From the NCBI GenBank assembly GCA_945898025.1, contig CAMDGT010000098.1, positions 1 to 5,109 of the forward strand: DNA of 5,109 nt, given 5' to 3'. Under the pieces are notes generated by a model that did not search any database, had not been told where the DNA came from, and worked only from the letters and a program-made list of their open reading frames with translations. Positions 1-5,109 of this stretch are shown here, in pieces. The translations under genes and the position numbers were made by a program. The first letter of the stretch is position 1. Each line of letters begins with the position of its first letter. This stretch comes from Rickettsia typhi. GTDB lineage: Bacteria; Pseudomonadota; Alphaproteobacteria; Rickettsiales; UBA1997.

Positions 1-116
1 TAATAATTTGCAAAACCTAATTCATTGATAATTTTGAATGCTTCTTGACACCCATTACAACAGAAATTTGAATCTTCAAGATAATTGCTTTGACCGCAAT
101 GTCGGCAGTTTTTCAT
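1..116 (-). CDS. fixI: Copper-translocating P-type ATPase, N-terminal fragment (FixI/CcoI type)
   Basis: Only the first 38 codons lie in the window; the gene continues past the left edge. The visible protein starts MKNCRHCGQ and has a CxxC pair (C4, C7), then FCCNGC (C19, C20, C23), then INELGFANY. This cysteine pattern, followed shortly by a leucine/glycine/tyrosine segment, is typical of the small metal-binding domain at the N-terminus of FixI/CcoI-type heavy-metal ATPases (the ATPase-associated metal-binding family, PF12156). Such pumps move copper across the inner membrane for maturation of cbb3-type cytochrome c oxidase. The start ATG overlaps the fixH stop codon by one base (TAATG), which implies translational coupling, and the FixH neighbour supports FixI over a general copper exporter such as CopA. 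The catalytic domains (DKTGT, CPC) are outside the window, so function rests on the N-terminus and context. Confidence 0.85.
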   Translation of the reverse strand, partial: MKNCRHCGQSNYLEDSNFCCNGCQEAFKIINELGFANY

Positions 117-577
117 TATTTTATTAAATAATTTTTACTATCTTGATAAATATTGCCTTTTTTATCTATTAAAGTATATGATGCTTGCCACCTTCCAGAA
201 TCTGGTAATTCAACAATAATATTATTGGTATTGTTTTTGTTGACTGAAAAATCAAGCTTCTCTTTGCCAGCTCTGCGAAAATCAATTATTATTTTTTCAA
301 AATTTATGATTTGTGAGTTTTTATCTGTTGCAGAAATGTCAATTTTAATTTTTCGTTGTGAAAGGTTGTTAATATTGATTGAAACCTGCCAATTTAAAGA
401 ATTTTGCCTTTTTTCTTTGTTGATAATTGGCTGATATTGCGATTTATTGAATTTATTGCTTGAGTCTCCTACTATTCCATGCCAAGTTTTTTGCGAAAGA
501 TAGATATAATAAAAGTCGACGGTGATAATTATCGCGAAAAATGCAAAAAATATATAGGGTATTTTAGATTTTTTCAT
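116..577 (-). CDS. fixH: FixH family protein, cbb3 oxidase assembly
   Basis: A 153-aa membrane-anchored protein. Residues about 7-28 form one hydrophobic segment after a basic MKKSK start, giving an N-in topology with a periplasmic domain. The stretch after it (IYLSQKTWHGIV, residues 25-36) matches the FixH pattern of a TM helix ending in A/S-x-x-TW-x-G-[LIV]. NKSQYQPIINKEKRQNSLNW (44-63) corresponds to the usual Y-x-x-x-I-x-x-x-x-x-Q-x-x-L-x-W block, and VELPDSGRWQASY (122-134) to the late L-x-x-G-x-W motif. Length fits the family. FixH works with FixG, FixI and FixS in cbb3 oxidase assembly; its exact role is poorly defined. It lies 8 nt downstream of rnhA and overlaps fixI by one base. No Shine-Dalgarno precedes the ATG; the start was chosen because the anchor helix follows directly. 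FixG is not seen upstream, where it often sits. Confidence 0.82.
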   Translation of the reverse strand: MKKSKIPYIFFAFFAIIITVDFYYIYLSQKTWHGIVGDSSNKFNKSQYQPIINKEKRQNSLNWQVSININNLSQRKIKIDISATDKNSQIINFEKIIIDFRRAGKEKLDFSVNKNNTNNIIVELPDSGRWQASYTLIDKKGNIYQDSKNYLIK

Positions 578-585
578 TAATTAAT

Positions 586-1038
586 TTATTTTTTGTTCGA
601 TTTTACTGCTTCTCTGGCGAGTTTGTCTGCTTCTTCGTTTAATTTATCGCCTGAATGCCCTTTAACCCAGTGCCAATTTATGGTATGTTTGGTTGTTTCT
701 TTTTCTAATTCTTGCCATAATTCAATGTTTTTAACGGGCTTTCTATTAGCATTATGCCAGTTGTTTTTCTTCCAAGTGAATATCCATTTAGTAATGCCGT
801 TTTGCACATAAAGACTATCGGAATAAATATTTATAGAAGATGATTTTTTGACTGTTTTAAGAGCTTCGATAACTGCTTTAATTTCCATTTGATTATTAGT
901 CGTTTCGGCAACGAATCCAGAAATAGTTTTGCGATGTTCTTTATATAATAGAACCGCTCCCCAGCCACCGGCACCGGGGTTCCCCGAGCAGGCTCCGTCG
1001 GTATAGATGGTAATAAAATTTTGTGATGATTGGTTCAT
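586..1038 (-). CDS. rnhA: Ribonuclease HI
   Basis: A 150-aa protein covering the complete RNase HI fold; E. coli RNase HI is 155 aa. It cuts the RNA strand of RNA:DNA hybrids in the cytoplasm, clearing R-loops and primers. The acidic active site is intact: D14 in IYTDGACSGNPG, E52 in TTNNQMEIKA, D74 in IYSDSLYV and D138 in EEADKLAREA, with the loop histidine H128 in WVKGHSG. The basic handle region is present (TWKKNNWHNANRKPVKN, residues 88-104), as in the E. coli enzyme. The ATG is preceded by an AT-rich stretch with no Shine-Dalgarno; starting here leaves the usual short leader before the first strand. It is the first gene of a minus-strand unit with fixH and fixI, a pairing that looks positional, not functional. 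Codons 13-26 are unusually GC-rich. Confidence 0.97.
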   Translation of the reverse strand: MNQSSQNFITIYTDGACSGNPGAGGWGAVLLYKEHRKTISGFVAETTNNQMEIKAVIEALKTVKKSSSINIYSDSLYVQNGITKWIFTWKKNNWHNANRKPVKNIELWQELEKETTKHTINWHWVKGHSGDKLNEEADKLAREAVKSNKK

Positions 1039-1067
1039 TAATTAATGTTTAATTAAAATAAAAATAA

Positions 1068-1094
1068 TTGCCAATATTGCTTATAAATTATAAT
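1068..1094 (+). promoter_or_regulatory. Possible promoter facing efp, overlapping the rnhA promoter
   Basis: On the plus strand TTGCCA (1068-1073, five of six matches to TTGACA) lies 15 nt before TATAAT (1089-1094). The -10 box shares the palindrome ATTATAAT with the rnhA -10 on the other strand. The 15-nt spacer is short, and the leader to efp would be about 130 nt. A weaker alternative nearer the gene is TTGGTT (1140-1145), 17 nt, TTTAAA (1163-1168). I cannot decide between them. Confidence 0.25.
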
Positions 1095-1115
1095 CAGTCA
1101 ATCAATTTTTGCTAA
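1087..1115 (-). promoter_or_regulatory. Predicted sigma70-like promoter of rnhA-fixH-fixI
   Basis: Read on the minus strand, TTAGCA (1115-1110, four of six matches to TTGACA) is followed after exactly 17 nt by a perfect TATAAT (1092-1087). Transcription would start near 1080 and leave a leader of about 40 nt before the rnhA ATG. Spacing and the perfect -10 make this the best promoter in the window, but in such AT-rich DNA chance matches are common. Confidence 0.45.
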
Positions 1116-1225
1116 GACATTATTTTAATCAGAAGGCTTTTGGTTGAAATAATTTAGTTGATTTTAAATTATTTTTATTAATACTCCTCATTTTTCATCC
1201 TTAAATCAATTATTAATAAATTCTT

Positions 1226-1801
1226 ATGAAAACTAATGCAAACTCTCTTCGTGTCAGCAATGTAATTGAATTTCAAAATCAACTATGGAAGGTTGTAAAA
1301 AGAGAGCATGTAAAACCGGGAAAGGGCGGTGCTTATATTCAAGTTGAGATGAAAAATATCAACACAGGAAACAAAACTAACACAAGGTTCAATTCTAACG
1401 AAGATGTAATGGTTGCTTATATTGAGCAGAAAAATTTTCAGTTCCAATATTTTAATCAAGATAATTTAGTGGCAATGGACATGGAAAGCTTTGAAACTGT
1501 TGAGTTTAGCAAAAATTTAGTTGGTGAGGCTCTTCCTTTTTTACAAGAAGGCATTAATATTAGGGTTGAATATTGCAACGATAACCCTGTTTCAATTGCT
1601 TTGCCTGAAAATGTCAATGCCATAATAGCTCAAGCCGATGCAGTTGTTAAAGGTCAAACCGCAACAGCTTCTTACAAGCCTGCAATTCTTGAAAACGGAG
1701 TAAAAATTATGGTTCCTCCTTTTATTGAAAGCGGTGAAGAAATAATCGTTAAAACAGAAGATTTTACTTATGTTAGCCGTGCTAAATCTACTAATATTTA
1801 G
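1226..1801 (+). CDS. efp: Elongation factor P
   Basis: A 191-aa protein with the full three-domain EF-P layout; E. coli EF-P is 188 aa. It binds the ribosome between the P and E sites and relieves stalling at consecutive prolines. The N-terminal KOW-like domain (about 1-62) carries the tip loop VKPGKGGAY with K33 at the position that is lysylated in E. coli (K34). The central OB domain spans about 66-128 and the C-terminal OB domain about 130-187, the latter with the conserved ATASYKPAILENGVKIMVPP and ending TYVSRAKS. The N-terminus MKTNANSLRVSNVIEF fits alphaproteobacterial EF-P, so the ATG is secure although it has no Shine-Dalgarno. Whether K33 is modified depends on EpmA/EpmB, which are not in the window. 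It leads a plus-strand run and is followed 33 nt later by purH, with no terminator between. Confidence 0.97.
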   Translation: MKTNANSLRVSNVIEFQNQLWKVVKREHVKPGKGGAYIQVEMKNINTGNKTNTRFNSNEDVMVAYIEQKNFQFQYFNQDNLVAMDMESFETVEFSKNLVGEALPFLQEGINIRVEYCNDNPVSIALPENVNAIIAQADAVVKGQTATASYKPAILENGVKIMVPPFIESGEEIIVKTEDFTYVSRAKSTNI

Positions 1802-1823
1802 CAAAAAACTTTGGCAAAAAACT
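1801..1823 (+). repeat. 10-bp direct repeat between efp and purH
   Basis: GCAAAAAACT occurs at 1801-1810, starting on the last base of the efp stop codon, and again at 1814-1823. The copies are separated by TTG, a 13-nt period. It could be slippage or a small duplication in the spacer; no function is evident. Confidence 0.5.
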
Positions 1824-1834
1824 AATCAAAAGCT

Positions 1835-3493
1835 ATGGCACTAAATCTACAAAACATTGCTCGATGCTTAATTTCTGTTTCTGATAAAACTGGTATTGTT
1901 GAGCTTGCAGAATTTTTATCGCAAAGAAATATAGAAATAATTTCTACTGGCGGAACCTTTAAGCTGTTGCAACAAAACCATATTAAAGTTACTGAAATTA
2001 GTGAGTTTACTGAATTTCCTGAAATTATGGATGGTCGAGTTAAAACTCTTCATCCGAAAGTTCACGGAGGCTTGTTAGCAATTAAAGATAATGCCATACA
2101 TAATCAACAAGCGCAGCAAAATAACATTAAAAATATTGATCTATTGATTGTCAATCTTTATCCATTTATTGAAACGGTTGCAAAAACTAATAACTCCGCA
2201 GAAATTATTGAAAATATTGATATCGGCGGGCCAGCAATGGTTCGCTCTGCCTCAAAAAATTTTTACTATAAAACGGTAATTACTGAAATTGAGCAATATC
2301 AAGCCTTGAAGAATCAATTATTGGAAAATCAAAATTCCACCACCCTAGATTTTCGTATCGAGTTAGCCAGTAGGGCATTTTACAATATTGCAAAATATGA
2401 TATTGCAATTGCTGATTGGTTTGCCAATTTTAGTGCCACTGAAGTCTCTAAAATGAATGGCGAAAAAATCGCCAATAATGAAAATGAAGGTTTTGCTGAA
2501 AAATTAAATATTGAATTATCTCTTAAACAAAAATTACGATATGGCGAGAACTCCCACCAACAAGGGGCGGTTTATCAATTTGTTAATCAATCAAATTTTT
2601 CATCCGCATTAGTTGGAGCAAAGCAATTACAAGGCAAAGAGCTCAGTTATAATAATTTTAATGATGCTGATTGTGCCTATAATTTAATGGTTGAATTTTC
2701 TGATAATAGCGAACCTAATAATTATGTTTGTTCGATAATTAAACATAATAACCCTTGCGGTGTTGCAATTGCTAGTAGCCCAATCGAGGCATATCAAAAA
2801 GCTTTAAATGCTGATAGCAAAAGTGCATTTGGAGGCATTGTAGCAATTAATGCTAATGTTGACGAATCTCTAGCTCTTTTAATTTCTCAATTATTTTATG
2901 AAGTTATAATTGCTAACGGCTTTACTCCAGAGGCTTTAAAAATTCTGGTCAATAAAAAAAATTTAAGGCTTTTAGAGCTTGATTTTAAGCCTTATAGCAA
3001 TTTAAGTTTTAAATCTATTGCTGGCGGTATGCTGGTGCAAGATGTTGATAATCATAATTTTAACCTTAATCAATTGAAGCAAGTTAGTGATATAGCTCTA
3101 GATAGTCAAGATTTACAGCAGTTACTGTTTGCAGTTAAAGTTTGTAAACATTTAAAATCTAATGCTATTGCGGTAGTTGCTGGTTTCCAAACTTTAGGTC
3201 TTGGCATAGGGCAGACTAATCGAGTTGATTCTTGTGAAATAGCTTGTAAAAAAGCGGTTGACATAATGCGGGGCGATATTTATAAACAATATCATCAAGA
3301 TAAAAATACTAAATTATTTTTAGCCTCTGATGCCTTTCTACCTTTTGCTGACAATATCGAAATTGCTCATAAATTTTGCATAAAAGGAGTTGTCGCCACT
3401 AGTGGCTCAATAAGAGATAAAGAAGTTATCGCCAAAGCAAATGAACTAGGAGTTTCTCTTTATTTTGTTGAAACTAGACATTTTAGACATTAA
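1835..3493 (+). CDS. purH: Bifunctional AICAR transformylase / IMP cyclohydrolase
   Basis: A 552-aa cytoplasmic enzyme for the last two steps of de novo purine synthesis: it formylates AICAR with 10-formyl-tetrahydrofolate and closes FAICAR to IMP. The N-terminal MGS-like cyclohydrolase domain (about 8-150) shows LISVSDKTGIVELAEF, ISTGGT (36-41), TEFPEIMDGRVKTLHPKVHG (59-78), LLIVNLYPF and ENIDIGGPAMVRSASKN (126-142). The transformylase part begins at about 230 with LRYGENSHQ (234-242), QLQGKELSYNNFNDAD (264-279), the catalytic KHNNPCG (K303, H304) and DSKSAFGGIVA (327-337). The C-terminus has GQTNRVDSCEIA, LASDAFLPF, SGSIRDKEVI and the family ending ETRHFRH, so the gene is complete. E. coli PurH is 529 aa; extra length is scattered in linkers (for example 196-225). 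The ATG lacks a Shine-Dalgarno. The next gene begins only 3 nt after the stop. Confidence 0.98.
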   Translation: MALNLQNIARCLISVSDKTGIVELAEFLSQRNIEIISTGGTFKLLQQNHIKVTEISEFTEFPEIMDGRVKTLHPKVHGGLLAIKDNAIHNQQAQQNNIKNIDLLIVNLYPFIETVAKTNNSAEIIENIDIGGPAMVRSASKNFYYKTVITEIEQYQALKNQLLENQNSTTLDFRIELASRAFYNIAKYDIAIADWFANFSATEVSKMNGEKIANNENEGFAEKLNIELSLKQKLRYGENSHQQGAVYQFVNQSNFSSALVGAKQLQGKELSYNNFNDADCAYNLMVEFSDNSEPNNYVCSIIKHNNPCGVAIASSPIEAYQKALNADSKSAFGGIVAINANVDESLALLISQLFYEVIIANGFTPEALKILVNKKNLRLLELDFKPYSNLSFKSIAGGMLVQDVDNHNFNLNQLKQVSDIALDSQDLQQLLFAVKVCKHLKSNAIAVVAGFQTLGLGIGQTNRVDSCEIACKKAVDIMRGDIYKQYHQDKNTKLFLASDAFLPFADNIEIAHKFCIKGVVATSGSIRDKEVIAKANELGVSLYFVETRHFRH

Positions 3494-3496
3494 ATT

Positions 3497-4087
3497 ATGA
3501 TTAAAAAACTTATCTTAATTATTCTTCTAGCTTTATATTTTCCATTTTCTGTTTTAGCCAATTTTAATCAAGATTCTTATGCATATAAGGTGGTGGATAC
3601 CGATTTTACCGCCCCAGAGAATAGAGATCCATTAAAAGTCGCAACAGAAAAAAGCAAAATTGATAATCAATTTTTATACGGCTATAAATTATCTACTGGC
3701 AAGTTTTTCATTGCTCCAGAGGTTGGCAACCAGGCTCTTGCCCCTCAAAATATTCAGAAAAATATTCAGGAAGAAAAAGGTGTTTTTAACCCCAATTTTG
3801 CATTTGGTGTAAAAACAAGTTTAGGATATGATTTTAATAATCATTTTTTGGCATTTATTGGCTATAATTTAGGCGGTCTAGCCTTTGATAAAGAGAAAAT
3901 GGCTGGCAAGGTTAAGCTTAATCATTTGCAATTAGGCTCAATTAGCGTAGGTTCGCAAATTAACATTACTCAAAATTTTGGAGTAAAAATTAACTGTTCG
4001 CAACAAAATTCTATCATCAACTCTAATAATCAACAAAATATAATTGGTTGTAATAATGTTAAAATTGGTACAGTTTACGGTTTTTAG
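3497..4087 (+). CDS. Secreted protein, probable small outer-membrane beta-barrel
   Basis: A 196-aa protein I cannot assign to a named family. It starts with a clear Sec signal peptide: basic MIKK, a hydrophobic core (5-20), and a likely cut after VLA at residue 21 (V at -3, A at -1). The mature part has a hydrophilic section (22-56), then alternating polar/hydrophobic stretches suited to membrane strands: QFLYGYKLSTGKFFIAPEVG (58-77), FAFGVKTSLGYDF (101-113), HFLAFIGYNLGGLAF (116-130), LQLGSISVGSQINI (144-157) and the closing VKIGTVYGF. The C-terminal Phe is the usual outer-membrane barrel insertion signal. It resembles the general style of Rickettsiales surface antigens and small porin-like proteins. 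Two cysteines (167, 185) flank an Asn/Gln-rich loop and could form a disulfide. It sits 3 nt after purH and 18 nt before purC, so it is probably co-transcribed with both; a role in purine metabolism is not implied by sequence. No Shine-Dalgarno is visible. Confidence 0.85.
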   Translation: MIKKLILIILLALYFPFSVLANFNQDSYAYKVVDTDFTAPENRDPLKVATEKSKIDNQFLYGYKLSTGKFFIAPEVGNQALAPQNIQKNIQEEKGVFNPNFAFGVKTSLGYDFNNHFLAFIGYNLGGLAFDKEKMAGKVKLNHLQLGSISVGSQINITQNFGVKINCSQQNSIINSNNQQNIIGCNNVKIGTVYGF

Positions 4088-4105
4088 ATTTAAATATTTT
4101 CACTT

Positions 4106-4831
4106 ATGAACAAATTAGCACAAATTTATGAAGGCAAGGCTAAAATATTATTTAGCACTGAAGAGCCTAATCAACTAATACAATACTTTAAGGACGATGC
4201 TACCGCCTTTAACGGTCAAAAAAAAAGTAACCTTGTTGGTAAGGGCATCCTTAATAATTTAATTTCTGAATTTATTATGAAAAAGCTCGCTGAAGAAAAA
4301 ATTTCTACTCACTTTATCAAAAGAATAAACGACAGAGAGCAATTAATTAATAAGGTTGAAATTATTCCCCTAGAGGTGATAATCCGCAATATTGTTGCTG
4401 GTTCTCTTGCTAAAAAGCTTAATATTGCCGAAGGAGCAACATTATTGGCACCAATTTTTGAAATTTGCTATAAAAATGATGATTTAGGAGACCCTTTAAT
4501 TAACGATGATCATGCCACAAAATTGTTGAAGATAATCAATGAAAGTCAACTTAATCAGATAAAAAATTCTGCCCTTAAAATTAATCAAATTTTAATTAAT
4601 CTTTTTGCAAATATTGACCTAAAATTAGTTGATTTTAAAATAGAATTTGGTTTTGATTCAGCAGGGAGCATAATTCTTGCCGATGAAATAAGTCCCGATT
4701 GTTGTCGTCTATGGGATTCCATCAGCAATAAAAAAATGGATAAAGATGTCTTCCGCAGAGATCTTGGCGATCTAGTTCTAATTTATCAAGAAGTTGCTCA
4801 AAGGCTAGGAATATCAGTTCCAAAGCTTTAA
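4106..4831 (+). CDS. purC: Phosphoribosylaminoimidazole-succinocarboxamide synthase (SAICAR synthetase)
   Basis: A 241-aa cytoplasmic enzyme that joins CAIR and L-aspartate using ATP to give SAICAR in de novo purine synthesis; E. coli PurC is 237 aa. Family motifs appear in order: the nucleotide-binding strand IYEGKAK (7-13), FKDDATAFNGQKK (28-40), PLEVIIRNIVAGSLAK (88-103), DDLGDPLINDDH (125-136), LVDFKIEFGFD (174-184) and ADEISPDCCRLWD (192-204). Both ends match the usual family limits, so the gene is complete and the ATG is right even without a Shine-Dalgarno. Upstream PurH acts later in the same pathway, with PurB needed between them. Pairing of purC and purH argues for a retained purine pathway, which Rickettsia has lost. 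PurB and the remaining steps are not in the window. Confidence 0.97.
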   Translation: MNKLAQIYEGKAKILFSTEEPNQLIQYFKDDATAFNGQKKSNLVGKGILNNLISEFIMKKLAEEKISTHFIKRINDREQLINKVEIIPLEVIIRNIVAGSLAKKLNIAEGATLLAPIFEICYKNDDLGDPLINDDHATKLLKIINESQLNQIKNSALKINQILINLFANIDLKLVDFKIEFGFDSAGSIILADEISPDCCRLWDSISNKKMDKDVFRRDLGDLVLIYQEVAQRLGISVPKL

Positions 4832-4859
4832 TTTCAACATTTATAAAGCTCCCTTCTTT

Positions 4860-4935
4860 GTCATCCTCGCGCGAAGTGCAACAAAGTCGCGGGATCTATT
4901 GCCTTTCTGGGTCCTGCAACTTCGTGCAGGATGAC
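4860..4935. repeat. Composite palindromic element, dispersed-repeat type
   Basis: A GC-richer island just after purC, bounded by perfect 8-bp inverted ends: GTCATCCT (4860-4867) and AGGATGAC (4928-4935). Inside are two alternative hairpins. On the left, ATCC (4863-4866) plus CGCG (4868-4871) pairs with CGCGGGAT (4888-4895), with one bulged T. On the right, TCCTGCA (4912-4918) pairs with TGCAGGA (4925-4931) around the loop ACTTCG. In addition CGAAGT (4872-4877) is complementary to ACTTCG (4919-4924), allowing one long cruciform-like fold. GTCATCC...GGATGAC ends are common in dispersed palindromic repeats of Rickettsiales and other alphaproteobacteria, as I recall. There is no T-run after it, so it is a poor intrinsic terminator. 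With one copy in view, its dispersed nature is inferred. Confidence 0.65.
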
Positions 4936-5029
4936 GGGTGAGCTAGCTTCGAACTATATGATAACTGCAACAATTTTTTCTTGGGTTTTTTAATCCCTTG
5001 GCTGAATGATAACGGAATGCATCTTCACC

Positions 5030-5065
5030 ACAAGGGGCTGAAAGCCCCTTGTTGCCTTCTTTCTT
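5030..5065 (+). terminator. Possible intrinsic terminator formed by the first tandem-repeat hairpin
   Basis: A 10-bp GC-rich stem (5030-5039 with 5043-5052) and a GAA loop are followed by the T-rich but C-interrupted tract 5052-5065. That is the shape of a rho-independent terminator, although the tract is not a pure T-run and it lies 200 bp past purC. It could end the efp-purH-purC transcript; the same hairpin in later units would give a series of stops. Confidence 0.35.
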
Positions 5066-5109
5066 GGGGGGCTGAAAGCCCCTTGTTGCCTTCTTTCTTG
5101 GGGGGCTGA
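5034..5109. repeat. 34-bp tandem repeat with a hairpin in every unit, open at the right edge
   Basis: Two identical 34-bp units (5034-5067 and 5068-5101) are followed by the first 8 bases of a third (5102-5109), where the window stops. Each unit opens with GGGGCT, loop GAA, AGCCCC, then a pyrimidine-rich stretch ending CTTTCTTGG. In the first unit flanking bases extend the stem to 10 bp: ACAAGGGGCT (5030-5039) with AGCCCCTTGT (5043-5052). A 34-bp period is not a multiple of three, so the array is not an in-frame protein repeat. Identity between copies implies recent expansion. Confidence 0.95.

Larger units (their letters stand above)
4832..5109. other. Gene-free region downstream of purC
   Basis: No supported coding sequence or RNA gene is visible on either strand in these 278 bases. 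The region contains the palindromic element at 4860-4935, a short AT-rich stretch with T-runs (4974-4991), and the 34-bp tandem repeat from about 5031 to the right edge. No further gene begins before the window ends. Confidence 0.7.

Noticed and set aside
153..434. 93-aa open frame on the plus strand
   Set aside because: It lies wholly inside fixH on the opposite strand, resembles no family I know and has no start context; it is a shadow of fixH.
593..811. 72-aa open frame on the plus strand
   Set aside because: It is antisense to the conserved C-terminal half of rnhA and has no independent features.
1592..1804. 70-aa open frame on the minus strand
   Set aside because: It is antisense to the C-terminal domain of efp, with no promoter or family resemblance.
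1802..1834. Purine riboswitch or PurR-type operator before purH
   Set aside because: The spacer is only 33 nt, A-rich and without the paired structure of a purine riboswitch; no operator-like palindrome is visible.
2537..2563. LRYGENSHQ in PurH as an unusual change from LRYGENPHQ
   Set aside because: Serine at this position also occurs in E. coli PurH as I recall it, so it is normal variation.
4912..4940. Hairpin TCCTGCA/TGCAGGA as the purC terminator
   Set aside because: The stem is good but is followed by TGACGGGTGAGC with no T-run; it fits better as part of the palindromic element.
4940..5030. tRNA gene suggested by CTTCGAACT (4947-4955) and CACCA (5026-5030)
   Set aside because: There is no acceptor stem, D-arm or anticodon arm at the right distances.
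5034..5109. CRISPR array
   Set aside because: The sequence between the hairpin stems is identical in both units, so there are no unique spacers and the period is only 34 bp.

Overview
The window is AT-rich and tightly packed. It suggests a Rickettsiales-like alphaproteobacterium: EF-P closely resembles the Rickettsia protein as I remember it (C-terminal run SYKPAILENGVK), FixH/FixI point to a cbb3-type cytochrome oxidase, and a dispersed-type GTCATCC...GGATGAC palindrome lies at the right. Unlike Rickettsia itself, the organism keeps de novo purine genes (purH, purC). A free-living or deep-branching member with a fuller metabolism would fit; this is inference from remembered family features, not a phylogeny.

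Left block (1-1038, minus strand), in transcription order: rnhA (RNase HI), fixH (membrane protein for cbb3 oxidase assembly), then the first 38 codons of fixI/ccoI (copper P-type ATPase), which runs off the left edge. Gaps are 8 nt and a 1-nt stop/start overlap, so this is one transcription unit. RNase HI removes RNA:DNA hybrids and R-loops; FixH and FixI supply the maturation and copper route for a high-affinity terminal oxidase.

A 187-bp divergent intergenic region (1039-1225) separates this from the right block. It holds a convincing sigma70-like promoter for rnhA and weaker candidates facing efp.

Right block (1226-4831, plus strand): efp (elongation factor P), purH (last two steps to IMP), an unassigned 196-aa secreted protein that looks like a small outer-membrane beta-barrel, and purC (SAICAR synthetase). 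Gaps are 33, 3 and 18 nt, consistent with one operon joining translation, purine synthesis and an envelope protein.

The last 278 bp (4832-5109) carry no supported gene. They hold a GC-richer palindromic element (4860-4935) and a 34-bp tandem repeat whose unit folds into a strong hairpin and which continues past the right edge. None of the seven start codons in the window has a recognisable Shine-Dalgarno sequence. I saw no clear new multi-gene system. The best leads are the barrel protein inside the purine cluster and the hairpin tandem array.
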